DNA of 64,000 bases from Flavobacterium sufflavum (GCF_004016525.1 NZ_SACJ01000007.1:1-64000); one strand, 5' to 3'; shown: positions 44,740 through 56,482, counted from the stretch's first letter. The notes: generated from the sequence alone by a model not told the origin. Translations and numbers: made by a program.

Positions 44740-47199
44740 ATGAAAAACTTTTTTTTAACATACTTGGTTTTAGTGTTTTCATTGGGATATTCCCAAGAGA
44801 ATAATAGACTGAAACTTTGGTATAATCAACCTTCAGGTAAAACTTGGGAAAATGCTTTGCCTATTGGTAATGGTTTTTTAGGAGCTATGATTTATGGAAA
44901 TGTGGAGAGTGAAATTATCCAACTGAATGAAAATACTGTATGGAGTGGTGGACCTAATAGAAACGATAATCCAAATGCTTTAGCTGCGTTGCCGGAAATT
45001 CGGAAAATGATTTTTGAGGGAAAGCATAAGGATGCTGAAAAATTAGCAAACCAGGCTTTTATTTCAAAAAAATCACAAGGGCAAATGTTTCAGCCGGTAG
45101 GGAATCTTAATTTGAGTTTTGAAGGGCATGAAAAGTATTCTAATTATAGGAGAGAACTAAACATAGAAAATGCAATTTCAAAAACCAGTTATGAGGTTGA
45201 TGGTGTAACTTATATGAGAGAAGCTTTTGTTTCATTTTCAGAAAGAGTGATTATAATTCATCTTACATCGAATAAAAAAGGGAGTATTTCATTCACTGCT
45301 AATTATACTTCGCCCCATAAGATTAAGAATTTTGCAGTAAGCAATTCAAAAGATCTTGAAATTACAGGTACTACCAGTGATCATGAAGGAGTAAAGAGTT
45401 TTATTAACTTTAAAGGAATAAGCCGTATTAAATTAGATAGCGGAAAATTAGAACAAACTGATAACTCTCTTATTGTAAAAAATGCCAATGCTGCTACTAT
45501 TTTTATATCGATAGCAACTAATTTTAATAACTATAATGATGTAAGTGGTAATGAAGCGAAACGTGCTGCTGATTATATGAATACCGCTTTTGGTAAATCT
45601 TATGAAACACTTAAGAAGAAACATATTGCTGCCTATCAAAAATATTTCAATCGGGTGAAATTAGATTTAGGGACAACTCCAGCAGCTGATTTGCCAACAG
45701 ATGAACGTTTGAAAAATTTTAGAAATACAAATGACCCACAATTTGTAGCATTATATTATCAATATGGTCGTTATTTGCTTATATCATCTTCGCAGCCTGG
45801 AGGACAACCAGCTAATTTACAAGGGATTTGGAATAATAGTCTTACTCCGGCTTGGGACAGTAAATACACTATTAATATCAATGCTGAAATGAATTATTGG
45901 CCAGCTGAAAAAACCAATCTTTCAGAACTACACCAACCTTTTTTAGAAATGGTAAAAGATTTGGCTGTTACGGGACAAGAAACTGCCAAAACCATGTATG
46001 GTACAAGAGGATGGATGGCACATCATAATACTGATATTTGGCGAGCTACTGGTGCTGTAGACGGTGCTTTCTGGGGATTATGGACCGCTGGAGGCGGATG
46101 GGCGAGTCAGCATTTATGGGAACATTATCTTTATAAAGGGGATAAAGAATATTTAGCTTCTATATATCCTGTACTAAAAGGTGCAGCCTTATTTTATGTA
46201 GATTTTCTGGTAGAACATCCTAAATATAAATGGATGGTTGTAAATCCCGGGAATTCTCCGGAAAATGCACCACAGGCTCATAATGGTTCATCGCTTGATG
46301 CAGGAACAACAATGGATAATCAAATCGTTTATGATGTTTTTTCAACCACAATTCGGGCAGCACAAATTTTAAAAGAGGATGCTATTTTAATAGATACATT
46401 ACAACAGTTACGCAGTCGATTGGCTCCAATGCATGTGGGGAAATACAATCAGCTCCAGGAATGGCTTGACGATATTGATGATCCTAAAGATAATCATCGA
46501 CATGTGTCTCATCTTTATGGATTATTTCCTTCTAATCAAATTTCTGCCTATAGAACACCTGAATTATTTGCTGCTTCAAAAAATACCTTACTTCAGCGTG
46601 GCGATGTGTCCACGGGTTGGAGTATGGGCTGGAAAATTAATTGGTGGGCAAAATTGCAAGATGGGAATCATGCTTTTTCGCTTATAAAAAATCAACTCAC
46701 TCCTTTAGGTGTAAATCCAGGAGGCGGGGGAACTTATAATAATCTTTTTGATGCACATCCTCCATTTCAGATTGATGGAAATTTTGGTTGTACTTCGGGA
46801 ATTACAGAAATGTTAGTTCAAAGTTCTGACGGAGCTATTCATTTGCTTCCGGCATTAGCTGATGTTTGGCCAGATGGTAGTGTTGAAGGAATACGTGCTC
46901 GAGGTGGTTTCGAAATTGTAGAGATGAAATGGAAGAATTTTAAACTTACTAAATTAGTTGTAAAATCAACTTTAGGAGGGAATCTAAGGTTGCGTTTACC
47001 AAATAGTATTAAAGAAAAATCAGGTGCTGAATTAACAATTGCAAATGGAGAAAATCCGAATCCTTTTTATTTTGTTGATGAAACGGCAGCAGCTATTATA
47101 TCTGAAAAATCCAATATAAAACCACTTGAACTTAAACCTACAATATTGGTTGATTTTGCAACAAAAAAAGGGAATGTTTACACATTCGTCAGTAAATAA
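44740..47199 (+). CDS. Glycoside hydrolase family 95 (alpha-L-fucosidase / alpha-L-galactosidase)
   Basis: 819 residues with a signal peptide (about 1-19, ending GYSQ). The domain order is that of GH95: an N-terminal beta-sandwich (about 22-280; RLKLWYNQPSGKTWENALPIGNGFLGAMIYGNV, LNENTVWSGGPN), an (alpha/alpha)6 barrel and a small C-terminal beta domain. The catalytic residues by comparison with Bifidobacterium AfcA are Asn379 and Asn381 in ININAEMNYWPAE, Glu508 in NPGNSPENAP (acid) and Asp679 in QIDGNFGCTSG. Family activities are inverting 1,2-alpha-L-fucosidase and alpha-L-galactosidase. In xylan loci the latter removes L-Gal from arabinoxylan side chains, which fits the neighbours. First gene of the roughly 16.6-kb run under operator B. 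Confidence 0.92.
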   Translation: MKNFFLTYLVLVFSLGYSQENNRLKLWYNQPSGKTWENALPIGNGFLGAMIYGNVESEIIQLNENTVWSGGPNRNDNPNALAALPEIRKMIFEGKHKDAEKLANQAFISKKSQGQMFQPVGNLNLSFEGHEKYSNYRRELNIENAISKTSYEVDGVTYMREAFVSFSERVIIIHLTSNKKGSISFTANYTSPHKIKNFAVSNSKDLEITGTTSDHEGVKSFINFKGISRIKLDSGKLEQTDNSLIVKNANAATIFISIATNFNNYNDVSGNEAKRAADYMNTAFGKSYETLKKKHIAAYQKYFNRVKLDLGTTPAADLPTDERLKNFRNTNDPQFVALYYQYGRYLLISSSQPGGQPANLQGIWNNSLTPAWDSKYTININAEMNYWPAEKTNLSELHQPFLEMVKDLAVTGQETAKTMYGTRGWMAHHNTDIWRATGAVDGAFWGLWTAGGGWASQHLWEHYLYKGDKEYLASIYPVLKGAALFYVDFLVEHPKYKWMVVNPGNSPENAPQAHNGSSLDAGTTMDNQIVYDVFSTTIRAAQILKEDAILIDTLQQLRSRLAPMHVGKYNQLQEWLDDIDDPKDNHRHVSHLYGLFPSNQISAYRTPELFAASKNTLLQRGDVSTGWSMGWKINWWAKLQDGNHAFSLIKNQLTPLGVNPGGGGTYNNLFDAHPPFQIDGNFGCTSGITEMLVQSSDGAIHLLPALADVWPDGSVEGIRARGGFEIVEMKWKNFKLTKLVVKSTLGGNLRLRLPNSIKEKSGAELTIANGENPNPFYFVDETAAAIISEKSNIKPLELKPTILVDFATKKGNVYTFVSK

Positions 47200-47232
47200 A
47201 ACAATTTTATAAAAATTAAAAATAGGACTAAA

Positions 47233-48066
47233 ATGAAAAAAAAATTAAATCTACTTTTTGCTTTCACACTATTATTTTTTGGAACAAATACATTTGCCCA
47301 AAATCCTAAATTTCATATTTATCTCTGTTTAGGACAGTCTAATATGGAAGGCTATGCTAAAATTGAACCTCAGGATACTATAGTAAATAAGCGTTTTCAG
47401 GTTTTAGAAGCAGTAGATTGTGATAATTTGAACAGAAAAAAAGGACAATGGTATACTGCAGTTCCGCCTTTGAGTCGTTGTACTACAGGACTTACCCCGG
47501 CAGATTATTTTGGAAGAGAAATGATTGCTAATCTTCCTCAAGATGTAAAAGTTGGTGTTATCAATGTAGCTGTGGGAGGATGCAAAATTGAACTTTTTGA
47601 CAAAGATAATTATGAAGCTTACGTGAGTACAGCACCACAATGGTTGAAATCAACAGTGGCTCAATATGACGGAAATCCTTATGCCAGATTGGTAGAAATG
47701 GCTAAAATTGCTCAGAAAGACGGAGTGATAAAAGGGATATTATTGCATCAGGGAGAATCGAATACTAATGATACCCTTTGGACAAAAAAAGTAAAAGTAG
47801 TTTACGATAATTTATTGAAAGATTTAAATCTTAAAGCTGAATCTACTCCTTTACTGGCTGGGGAAGTGGTTCATGCCGATCAGGGTGGAATTTGTGCCAG
47901 TATGAATAAAATCATTGCCACTTTGCCACAAACAATCCCCAATTCCTATGTGATTTCTTCCAGCGGATGTCAGGATGGCGAAGATAATCTTCATTTTACT
48001 GCCGAAGGATATAGAGTGTTAGGAAAACGATATGCTTCAAAGATGCTTGAGATAATGAAGAAATAA
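47233..48066 (+). CDS. SASA-domain carbohydrate esterase (CE6-like acetyl esterase)
   Basis: 277 residues with a signal peptide (MKKKLNLLFAFTLLFFGTNTFAQ). It is a single SGNH-fold SASA domain (sialate O-acetylesterase / acetylxylan esterase CE6 type): the Ser in IYLCLGQSNMEGYAK, Gly/Asn elements in GVINVAVGGCKIE and ILLHQGESNTND, and the His in DGEDNLHFTAEGYRVLGKRY. CE6 enzymes remove acetyl groups from xylan. Likely periplasmic or exported. It lies 33 bp after the GH95 gene and 79 bp before GH97. Confidence 0.85.
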   Translation: MKKKLNLLFAFTLLFFGTNTFAQNPKFHIYLCLGQSNMEGYAKIEPQDTIVNKRFQVLEAVDCDNLNRKKGQWYTAVPPLSRCTTGLTPADYFGREMIANLPQDVKVGVINVAVGGCKIELFDKDNYEAYVSTAPQWLKSTVAQYDGNPYARLVEMAKIAQKDGVIKGILLHQGESNTNDTLWTKKVKVVYDNLLKDLNLKAESTPLLAGEVVHADQGGICASMNKIIATLPQTIPNSYVISSSGCQDGEDNLHFTAEGYRVLGKRYASKMLEIMKK

Positions 48067-48145
48067 GAAATAAATTTTTCTTTGTCGCTAAGAATATCCG
48101 ATTTCCAATAAAAAGAAGATTATAAAAAATGAATCATTTAAAATC

Positions 48146-50083
48146 ATGAAGTTAAAAATTATTTTAGTGTCTTTTGCTGTACTTAGCTTTTGCCATGCAT
48201 GGTCGCAACAAATAGTATTACTGTCACCCAATAAAAAAATTGTGGCAGCGCTGCATGCTATGGATGCTAAAAATAATGGGGAATGGTATTTGAAAGTATC
48301 TTATCAAACAGATAAAAATACATCTGAGATACTTCCAAAAGTAAATTTAGGATTATCAAGAAGTGACCAGGATTTTTCAAAAGAACTTCTTTTTTTAAAA
48401 GCAACTAAACCAAAATTGGTAAAGGAACATTATGAACTTCCTTTTGGTAAAAAGTTAGTGCGTGATAATGAAGCCAATGAAGTTGTTGTTTCGTTTGAGA
48501 ATCCCGGTAAAGCTAAATTAAATTTAATTATAAGAGCTTATAATGATGGAGTTAGCTTTCGATATGAGTTTCCTGAAAAAAAAGGTTCTTATGTTGTTAA
48601 TGATGAATTTACTGCTTATCAAATACCAAAAGAAAGTAAACGATGGTTAGAGAAATGGAATCCGGCCAATGAGGGTTTATATGCTGAGTCAAGCGAGGAT
48701 AAAATACTTCAACAAGAGTGGTGCTATCCGGGATTATTTAATTCATCAGATAAATCATGTTGGTTTTTGTTACATGAGGCTGATTTAGACCGTAATTATT
48801 GTGGGACAAAATTGAGTAATACAAAAGACAGCAATACTTACAAACTTACTTTTCCCGATCCAAAAGATGGCAGAGGTACTGGAGAATCAAAACCAAGTAT
48901 TTCACTTCCATGGCAATCGCCTTGGAGGGTAATTACTATTGGTAGCCTGTCTGATATTGTTGAGAGTACTTTGGTTGAAGATGTGTCAACTCCAACTCAT
49001 TTTAAAACGACTGACTGGATTAAGCCGGGTAAAGTATCGTGGAATTACTGGTCCAATAATCATGGGACTAAAGATTATAAAACTGTATGTGAGTTTGCCG
49101 ATTTAGCAGTAAAAATGAATTGGCCTTATACGCTGTTAGATTGGGAATGGGACGCTATGGCTAACGGTGGAAATCTAGAGGACGCCTTAAAATATATCCA
49201 TTCAAAAGGAATAAAACCATTGATGTGGTATAATTCGGGAGGAGATCATACATGGGTATCTTCTACGCCAAAAGACCGAATGCTTACTCATAAAAATAGA
49301 GTTGAAGAATTTACAAAACTTAAAAAACTGGGTGTAGTTGGAGTTAAAGTTGACTTTTTCGAAAGTGAAAAACAAGATATGATAAAATATTATCTTGATA
49401 TTTTGGAAGACGCTGCCCAGTTTGAGATGATGGTATATTTTCATGGTTGTATTGTACCCCGTGGCTGGTCACGTACTTATCCTAATTTAATGACTTACGA
49501 AGCAGTACGAGGTGCTGAATGGTATAATAATGGACCTGAATTTTCGACCACAGCGCCAGAGCATAATACGATTTTGCCTTTTACCCGAAATGTAGTGGGA
49601 GCAATGGATTATACCCCTGTTACTTTTACTAATTCTCAATATCCACATTCTACTTCTTATGGTCATGAATTAGCGCTATCTGTACTTTTTGAGTCTCCTT
49701 TGCAACATTTAGCAGACAGACCAGAAGGTTATTATGATTTACCAGAAGAAGCTAAAACTTTCTTAAAAGAAGTACACACAGCATGGGATGATACAAAGCT
49801 TCTTGATGGTTATCCAGGTCAGGAAGTAACTATGGCACGTCAAAAAGGAGATATTTGGTACATTGGAGGTATTAGCGCATCTGAGCGTAAAGAAATAACA
49901 AAAAAGCTTAAGCTGGAATTTTTAAAAGAAGGAGTTAATTATCGTGCGATTTTAATTGCTGATGGCAAACATGATAAGGCTTTTTCTTCACAAGTTATGG
50001 TAGTGAATAAAAATTCAACTATTGAGGTAAAATTACTTCGTAGAGGAGGTTTTGCAGTTTCTTTAATTCCAATGGAAAAATAG
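48146..50083 (+). CDS. Glycoside hydrolase family 97, retaining alpha-galactosidase type
   Basis: 645 residues with a signal peptide (ends HAWSQ). An N-terminal beta-super-sandwich (about 22-280; LIIRAYNDGVSFRYEFPE) is followed by the TIM barrel (PGKVSWNYWSNNHGTKDYKTVCEFADLAVKMNWPYTLLDWEWD) and a C-terminal beta-sheet. Asp403 in GVVGVKVDFFESE aligns with the catalytic nucleophile of the retaining alpha-galactosidase subgroup (Bacteroides BtGH97b), whereas inverting SusB-type alpha-glucosidases lack it. HGCIVPRGWSRTYPNLMTYEAVRG is the conserved downstream segment with the candidate acid/base Glu. Probably a retaining exo-alpha-galactosidase. Alternatives are alpha-L-arabinopyranosidase-type activities. 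Confidence 0.88.
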   Translation: MKLKIILVSFAVLSFCHAWSQQIVLLSPNKKIVAALHAMDAKNNGEWYLKVSYQTDKNTSEILPKVNLGLSRSDQDFSKELLFLKATKPKLVKEHYELPFGKKLVRDNEANEVVVSFENPGKAKLNLIIRAYNDGVSFRYEFPEKKGSYVVNDEFTAYQIPKESKRWLEKWNPANEGLYAESSEDKILQQEWCYPGLFNSSDKSCWFLLHEADLDRNYCGTKLSNTKDSNTYKLTFPDPKDGRGTGESKPSISLPWQSPWRVITIGSLSDIVESTLVEDVSTPTHFKTTDWIKPGKVSWNYWSNNHGTKDYKTVCEFADLAVKMNWPYTLLDWEWDAMANGGNLEDALKYIHSKGIKPLMWYNSGGDHTWVSSTPKDRMLTHKNRVEEFTKLKKLGVVGVKVDFFESEKQDMIKYYLDILEDAAQFEMMVYFHGCIVPRGWSRTYPNLMTYEAVRGAEWYNNGPEFSTTAPEHNTILPFTRNVVGAMDYTPVTFTNSQYPHSTSYGHELALSVLFESPLQHLADRPEGYYDLPEEAKTFLKEVHTAWDDTKLLDGYPGQEVTMARQKGDIWYIGGISASERKEITKKLKLEFLKEGVNYRAILIADGKHDKAFSSQVMVVNKNSTIEVKLLRRGGFAVSLIPMEK

Positions 50084-50105
50084 TTCCCCTTTTAAAAACA
50101 TTAAT

Positions 50106-52706
50106 ATGCAAAGATTAGTTTACATTTTATTTTTAGGCTTGCTGTGTACTTCAATTAGTGCACAGCAGTACAAAAAATATGTTTTGACTAAAGATAAATT
50201 AGCTATCGATTTATCAGAAGGAGTGCTAAACATAATTCCTCTTACGGATAAATCAATACGGGTACAATATCAGATTGGAAATGCAAAAGAAACACAAGAA
50301 TTTGTTTTGATTAATAAACCGAATGTACCCGGTTTTGCATTGAAAGAAACTGCAACAAGTTTAAAACTTAGCACAAAAGCAATAACAGTCGCATTCGATA
50401 AGAAGAGCGGAGTTATTCAGTATAGTGATAAATCCGGAAAAGTATTTCTTAGTGAAAAGGCAAATACCAGATTGATGAAACCTAGTTCTATTTTGGGAGA
50501 ATCTTGCTTTGTAGCTGAACAAGGTTTTGAATCTCCTCAGGATGAATATTTGTTCGGGTTAGGACAATTTCAGGATGGTTTTTATAATTTAAAAAATATA
50601 ACCCGAAAATTAATTCAGGTCAATACACAAATTGCAATTCCGTTTTTAGTGTCTAATAAAGGATATGGATTGTTGTGGCACCAGTACGGTTTGACTTATT
50701 TTAATCCAAGCAATCAAAATATTTCTTTGGTTAAAAATGCCGTAAACGAAGGAGAAAAACGAGAAGTGGAAGTGACAACTACTTCGGGTACGCAAAAAGT
50801 ATCACAACAGCAATCAGTTTATTCGGGTAGCTTTTCAGTAGCTAAAGACGGTGAATATTCGTTGATGCTGGACCTTGGAGAGATGGATAGTCGTCATTTA
50901 GTACTGATTGACGGTATCGATGTAATCAATCAATCTAATTTATGGCTGCCACCGGCAGTGAGTCAATTAGTTCAATTAAAAGCAGGGGAACATACTGTAA
51001 AAGTAGTTTGCAAATCGAGTAATACACCATCTCTCAGTTTAAAGCTATCCAATAATGAAACGGTTTTTAATTCGCCTAATGCTAAATCACTTGATTATGT
51101 AGTTTTTGCAGGTAATGATACCGATGAAATTATCGCTAATTACCGAAACTTAACGGGTAATGTACCCATGTTGCCTAAATGGGCATTTGGGTTTTGGCAA
51201 TGTCGTGAGCGATATACTTCAGGTGAACATTTGGTTTCTACAATTAAAGAATTTAGAAAACGCAATTTACCTGTAGATGTAATTGTGCAAGACTGGCAAT
51301 ATTGGGGAAAATATGGTTGGGGAGTACCTAAATTTGATGAAACACATTATCCTGAACCAGAAAAATTTATAAAAGAAATTCATGATTTGAATGCTCATTT
51401 TTCTGTTTCTGTTTGGGAAAATCTAAATAAAGAATCTGAAATTGCGAAGGAATATGTATCGAAAAATTTATTTATCCCCAATAGTCCCTGGATTGATATT
51501 TACAACCCGGAAACCCAAAAAACGCATTGGAATGCACTCAACAAAAACTTATTTACTCTTGGAGTAGATTCCTGGTGGATGGATGCGACTGAACCTGAAA
51601 ATGATGCGCTAAAAGGCAAACAAACTTACTTTGGTTTAGGTGATTTTTATCGATTGACTTATCCTTTATTTGTTAGTAAAGCCGTTTATGAAGGTCAAAG
51701 AAGTACTAATCCAGAAAAAAGAGTAGCCATACTTACCCGTTCTGCTTTTTTAGGGCAGCAACGTTATGCTACGATTAATTGGTCGGGTGATATAGGTTGG
51801 AACTGGGATACTTACAAACGTCAAATAGTAGCAGGTTTAAATTATAATCTTACCGGAATGCCTTATTGGACTACCGATATTGGTGGATTTTTCCGTCCGG
51901 GATCAGGACAATATAAAGATGAAAAGTATCACGAAATACTGACTCGTTGGTTCCAATGGGCTGTTTTCAATCCCATATTCCGTATGCATGGATATCAAAC
52001 GGAAACAGAGCCTTGGAAATATGGAGAAAAAGTAGAGAACAATATGCGTTCTATGATGAATCTTAGATATCAATTGTTGCCTTATATCTATTCAGAAGCC
52101 TGGCAAATTTCTAAGAATAATTCAACTTTAATGCGACCATTAATTATGGATTTCAATAAGGACGCAACTGCTGTAAGTCAAGCCTATCAATATATGTTTG
52201 GAAAAGCATTTTTAATTGCTCCGGTAACAGCAGCTAATGTTACGGAATGGAATGTTTATTTACCAAAAGAAAATGCATGGTTTGATTTCTGGACAGGTAA
52301 ACGATTTGAAGGTGGGCAAACAATAGTTACGCCAGCTCCATTAGATAAAATTCCGGTTTTTGTAAAAGAAGGTTCAATCGTACCTATGGGAAATATAATT
52401 CAGAGTACTCAAGCTAAACAGGAAGAACTAGAAATTCGGGTGTATACAGGTAAAGATGCCACGTTTACACTTTACAATGATGAAGGGGACAATTACAATT
52501 ATGAGAAAGGGAAATATGTTGAGATTCCTATTATTTGGAATGAAAAAAATCAAACCCTAACTCTGGCGAATCAAATAGGAAATTATAAAGATCAAACAAC
52601 TACTTACACGGTGAATATTAAATGGATATCAGGGAATGAAAATGATACTGATACTGTTGTAAAAACAATAAAATATACTGGTAAAAGAGTAGTAATAAAA
52701 AAGTAA
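50106..52706 (+). CDS. Glycoside hydrolase family 31 with PA14 insert (alpha-xylosidase-like)
   Basis: 866 residues with a signal peptide (ends ISAQQ). After the N-terminal beta-sandwich, residues about 225-340 form a PA14-like insert (VYSGSFSVAKDGEYSLMLDLGE...LVLIDGIDVINQSNLWLPPAVSQLVQLKAGEHTVKVVCK), a feature of characterised GH31 alpha-xylosidases such as those of xyloglucan loci. In the catalytic barrel Asp493 in SWWMDATEPEND is the predicted nucleophile and Asp562 in INWSGDIGWNWD the acid/base; FWQCRERYTSGEHL is the usual substrate loop. It likely removes alpha-linked xylose from side chains. It lies 22 bp after GH97, in the same run. Confidence 0.9.
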   Translation: MQRLVYILFLGLLCTSISAQQYKKYVLTKDKLAIDLSEGVLNIIPLTDKSIRVQYQIGNAKETQEFVLINKPNVPGFALKETATSLKLSTKAITVAFDKKSGVIQYSDKSGKVFLSEKANTRLMKPSSILGESCFVAEQGFESPQDEYLFGLGQFQDGFYNLKNITRKLIQVNTQIAIPFLVSNKGYGLLWHQYGLTYFNPSNQNISLVKNAVNEGEKREVEVTTTSGTQKVSQQQSVYSGSFSVAKDGEYSLMLDLGEMDSRHLVLIDGIDVINQSNLWLPPAVSQLVQLKAGEHTVKVVCKSSNTPSLSLKLSNNETVFNSPNAKSLDYVVFAGNDTDEIIANYRNLTGNVPMLPKWAFGFWQCRERYTSGEHLVSTIKEFRKRNLPVDVIVQDWQYWGKYGWGVPKFDETHYPEPEKFIKEIHDLNAHFSVSVWENLNKESEIAKEYVSKNLFIPNSPWIDIYNPETQKTHWNALNKNLFTLGVDSWWMDATEPENDALKGKQTYFGLGDFYRLTYPLFVSKAVYEGQRSTNPEKRVAILTRSAFLGQQRYATINWSGDIGWNWDTYKRQIVAGLNYNLTGMPYWTTDIGGFFRPGSGQYKDEKYHEILTRWFQWAVFNPIFRMHGYQTETEPWKYGEKVENNMRSMMNLRYQLLPYIYSEAWQISKNNSTLMRPLIMDFNKDATAVSQAYQYMFGKAFLIAPVTAANVTEWNVYLPKENAWFDFWTGKRFEGGQTIVTPAPLDKIPVFVKEGSIVPMGNIIQSTQAKQEELEIRVYTGKDATFTLYNDEGDNYNYEKGKYVEIPIIWNEKNQTLTLANQIGNYKDQTTTYTVNIKWISGNENDTDTVVKTIKYTGKRVVIKK

Positions 52707-52777
52707 ATAAACTGAATTTGAAATAGATATAAAACTATTATCCAAGAATTAAAATAACCAACCAAAAAACTATAAAT

Positions 52778-53737
52778 ATGAAATTGAATACCAAGATTCT
52801 ATTGGCATTTTGTTGTTTGTCGATGATTGAAATTACAGCACAAAATCCCATTATAAAACACATTTTTACTGCTGATCCTTCGCCTATTGTACATAAAGAC
52901 ACTCTGTTTTTATATACAGGGCACGATGTCGCTACCGAAGCTGATACAAATTATAAAATGGCCGATTGGCATGTGTTTTCTACAACCGATATGGCAACCT
53001 GGAAAGACCACGGTGCACCACTTTCGCCGAGTACTTTTTCGTGGGCTACGGGTGATGCCTATGCAGCACAGTGTATCGAAAGAAACGGCAAATTTTACTG
53101 GTTTGTTTCGACCTTTCATAAAAAAGATGCCGTTAGCGGGGGCGGTGCAGCCATAGGTGTTGCCGTTTCAGATACGCCTACAGGTCCTTTTAAAGACGCC
53201 ATTGGTAAAGCTCTTGTGATAAACGAAATGACCAAAGATTTACCTCACGCTTGGGATGATATTGATCCTACCGTATTTGTGGATGATGACGGACAGGCTT
53301 ATATGTTTTGGGGTAATGGAAGTTGTAAATGGGTGAAATTGAAAGAGAACATGACCGAAATAGATGGCCCTATTACCACTTTCAATCCTAAAAATTATAT
53401 CGAAGGTCCTTGGGTATATAAAAGAAAGGGACTTTATTATTTGGTATATGCCAGTGCAGGAACTAAACCAGAAATGATAGAATATTGTACCGCAACAAAT
53501 CCCGCTGGACCATGGACCTACCAGGGTATTATTCAGGAAAATGTACCTAACAGTTTTACGACACATCCGGGGATTATTGATTATAAAGGAAAATCATACT
53601 TCTTTTACCATAACGGAACTTTGCCTACAGGAGGTAGTTACAGACGCTCTGTTTGTGTAGACTATATGTATTATAATGAAGATGGAACTATTCAAAAAAT
53701 AGTCCAAACTACTGAAGGTGTAAAGGCTATAAAATAA
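52778..53737 (+). CDS. Glycoside hydrolase family 43, single domain (arabinofuranosidase/xylosidase type)
   Basis: 319 residues with a signal peptide (ends ITAQN). A five-bladed beta-propeller only. The catalytic triad is by family pattern: base Asp33 in TADPSP, pKa modulator Asp163 in WDDIDPTV and acid Glu209 in YIEGPWVYK. Closely related to the two CBM6-bearing GH43s at 58622 and 59966 (all share ADPxP, DDDGQAY, GPWxYK and THPGIIDYKGKSY), so the three are paralogues. This one lacks the C-terminal CBM6. The subgroup includes arabinoxylan alpha-L-arabinofuranosidases and beta-xylosidases. Only 8 bp separate it from the next GH43 gene. Confidence 0.88.
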   Translation: MKLNTKILLAFCCLSMIEITAQNPIIKHIFTADPSPIVHKDTLFLYTGHDVATEADTNYKMADWHVFSTTDMATWKDHGAPLSPSTFSWATGDAYAAQCIERNGKFYWFVSTFHKKDAVSGGGAAIGVAVSDTPTGPFKDAIGKALVINEMTKDLPHAWDDIDPTVFVDDDGQAYMFWGNGSCKWVKLKENMTEIDGPITTFNPKNYIEGPWVYKRKGLYYLVYASAGTKPEMIEYCTATNPAGPWTYQGIIQENVPNSFTTHPGIIDYKGKSYFFYHNGTLPTGGSYRRSVCVDYMYYNEDGTIQKIVQTTEGVKAIK

Positions 53738-53745
53738 AAATTAAG

Positions 53746-55305
53746 ATGAAAATAACAGATACTTTTTTTTATATTGTTTTGCTAGTTGGTTTAACAACGA
53801 TTAATAATTATGCACAGGAAAATAAAGCTAAAAATCCATTGATTTATGCAGATGTTCCTGATTTATCAATGATTAGAGTGGGTGATACCTACTATATGAG
53901 CAGTACTACAATGCACGTTAATCCAGGAGTTCCAATTATGAAATCTACTGATTTAGTAAATTGGAAACTTGTTAATTATGCTTATGAAACATTAGAAGAT
54001 AATGATGATAGACTCAATTTGGATAATGGAAAAAATGATTATGGTAGAGGTTCATGGGCCAGTAGTTTGCGTTATCATAATGGTATTTATTATGTCAGTA
54101 CCTTTTCTGGAACAACAGGCAAAACATATATTTTTTCTACAAAAAATTTAGAAAAAGGACCTTGGAAAAAAAATGTCTTAAATGCTTCTTACCACGATCA
54201 CTCCATTTTTTTCGATGATGATGGAAAAGTGTATATGGTTTGGGGAGCAGGAAAACTTCAAATTACAGAGCTAAACAAGGATCTTTCAGGTGTAAAAGAA
54301 GAAACCAAAAGAGTCTTAATAGAAAATGCGAGTGCCCCTGCAGGAAACAATATTATGTTACAATCTGAAGGTTCTCAACTTTTCAAGGTTAATGGGAAAT
54401 ATTATTTATTTAATATTTGCTGGCCAAGTGGAGGAATGCGAACTGTAGTTATCCACAGAGCTGATAATATCAATGGTCCTTGGGAAGGAAAAGTAGGTTT
54501 TCAGGATTTAGGAGTGGCTCAGGGAGGACTTATAGATACACCTGATGGACGTTGGTTCTCTTATCTTTTCCGTGATTTTGGAGCGGTTGGTAGAATTCCT
54601 TATTTAGTTCCTGTAAAATGGGAAAATGGATGGCCTGTATTAGGTGAAAATGGTAAAGTTCCTGAGACTTTAGATTTACCAGCTAATAAAAGTTTAATTC
54701 CAAATTTAGTTGATTCTGACGAATTTAATAGAAAAAAAGGAGAACCAGCACTACCGTTAGCATGGCAATGGAACCATAATCCCGATAATTCTCTTTGGAC
54801 AATAAATGACAGAAAAGGATACTTGCGTCTTAAAACAGGTAGAATTGATACTGATTTTCTTTTAGCAAGAAATACATTAACACAACGTACTATTGGGCCA
54901 ACAAGTACTGCTTCCACTTTATTAGATGTTTCTAAAATGCAAGAAGGTGATTTTGCAGGATTAAGCGCTTTACAAAAAGATTACGGATTAGTAGGAGTGA
55001 AAATTGAAAATGGTCAAAAATCAATAGTGATGATTGGGGCAAATAAAGGAAAGTCTACTGAGGAGCAACGTATTGATTTAAAACAAAATCAGGTTTATTT
55101 AAAAATTGATTGTGATTTTACAAACAAAAAGGATGAAGCTAATTTCTACTATAGTTTAGATGGTAAGAAATGGGAAGTTATTGGAAAAACTTTAAAAATG
55201 TCCTACACAATTCCTCATTTTATGGGTTACCGTTTTGGCTTGTTTAATTATGCAACAAAAGAAGTGGGAGGATATGCTGATTTTGATTGGTTCAAAATTA
55301 AATAG
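53746..55305 (+). CDS. Glycoside hydrolase family 43 with C-terminal beta-sandwich (xylosidase/arabinofuranosidase)
   Basis: 519 residues with a signal peptide (ends NYAQE). The beta-propeller spans about 28-320: base Asp36 in YADVPDLSMIRVGDTYYMSSTTMH, modulator Asp151 in SYHDHSIFFDDDG, acid Glu208 in MLQSEGSQLFKV. The C-terminal DUF1349/concanavalin-like beta-sandwich spans about 325-519 (SDEFNRKKGEPALPLAWQWNHNPDNSLW..., YYSLDGKKWEVIGKTL), typical of bifunctional beta-xylosidase/alpha-arabinofuranosidases of the GH43_12-like type. It is not one of the ADPxP paralogues; sequence and architecture differ clearly. Part of the PUL 2 run, 52 bp before the first CE1 esterase. Confidence 0.88.
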   Translation: MKITDTFFYIVLLVGLTTINNYAQENKAKNPLIYADVPDLSMIRVGDTYYMSSTTMHVNPGVPIMKSTDLVNWKLVNYAYETLEDNDDRLNLDNGKNDYGRGSWASSLRYHNGIYYVSTFSGTTGKTYIFSTKNLEKGPWKKNVLNASYHDHSIFFDDDGKVYMVWGAGKLQITELNKDLSGVKEETKRVLIENASAPAGNNIMLQSEGSQLFKVNGKYYLFNICWPSGGMRTVVIHRADNINGPWEGKVGFQDLGVAQGGLIDTPDGRWFSYLFRDFGAVGRIPYLVPVKWENGWPVLGENGKVPETLDLPANKSLIPNLVDSDEFNRKKGEPALPLAWQWNHNPDNSLWTINDRKGYLRLKTGRIDTDFLLARNTLTQRTIGPTSTASTLLDVSKMQEGDFAGLSALQKDYGLVGVKIENGQKSIVMIGANKGKSTEEQRIDLKQNQVYLKIDCDFTNKKDEANFYYSLDGKKWEVIGKTLKMSYTIPHFMGYRFGLFNYATKEVGGYADFDWFKIK

Positions 55306-55351
55306 TTGATTTAATATTATGATTAGAAAAAGTAAAAATTTAAACGATTAA

Positions 55352-56482
<1,131 letters not shown>
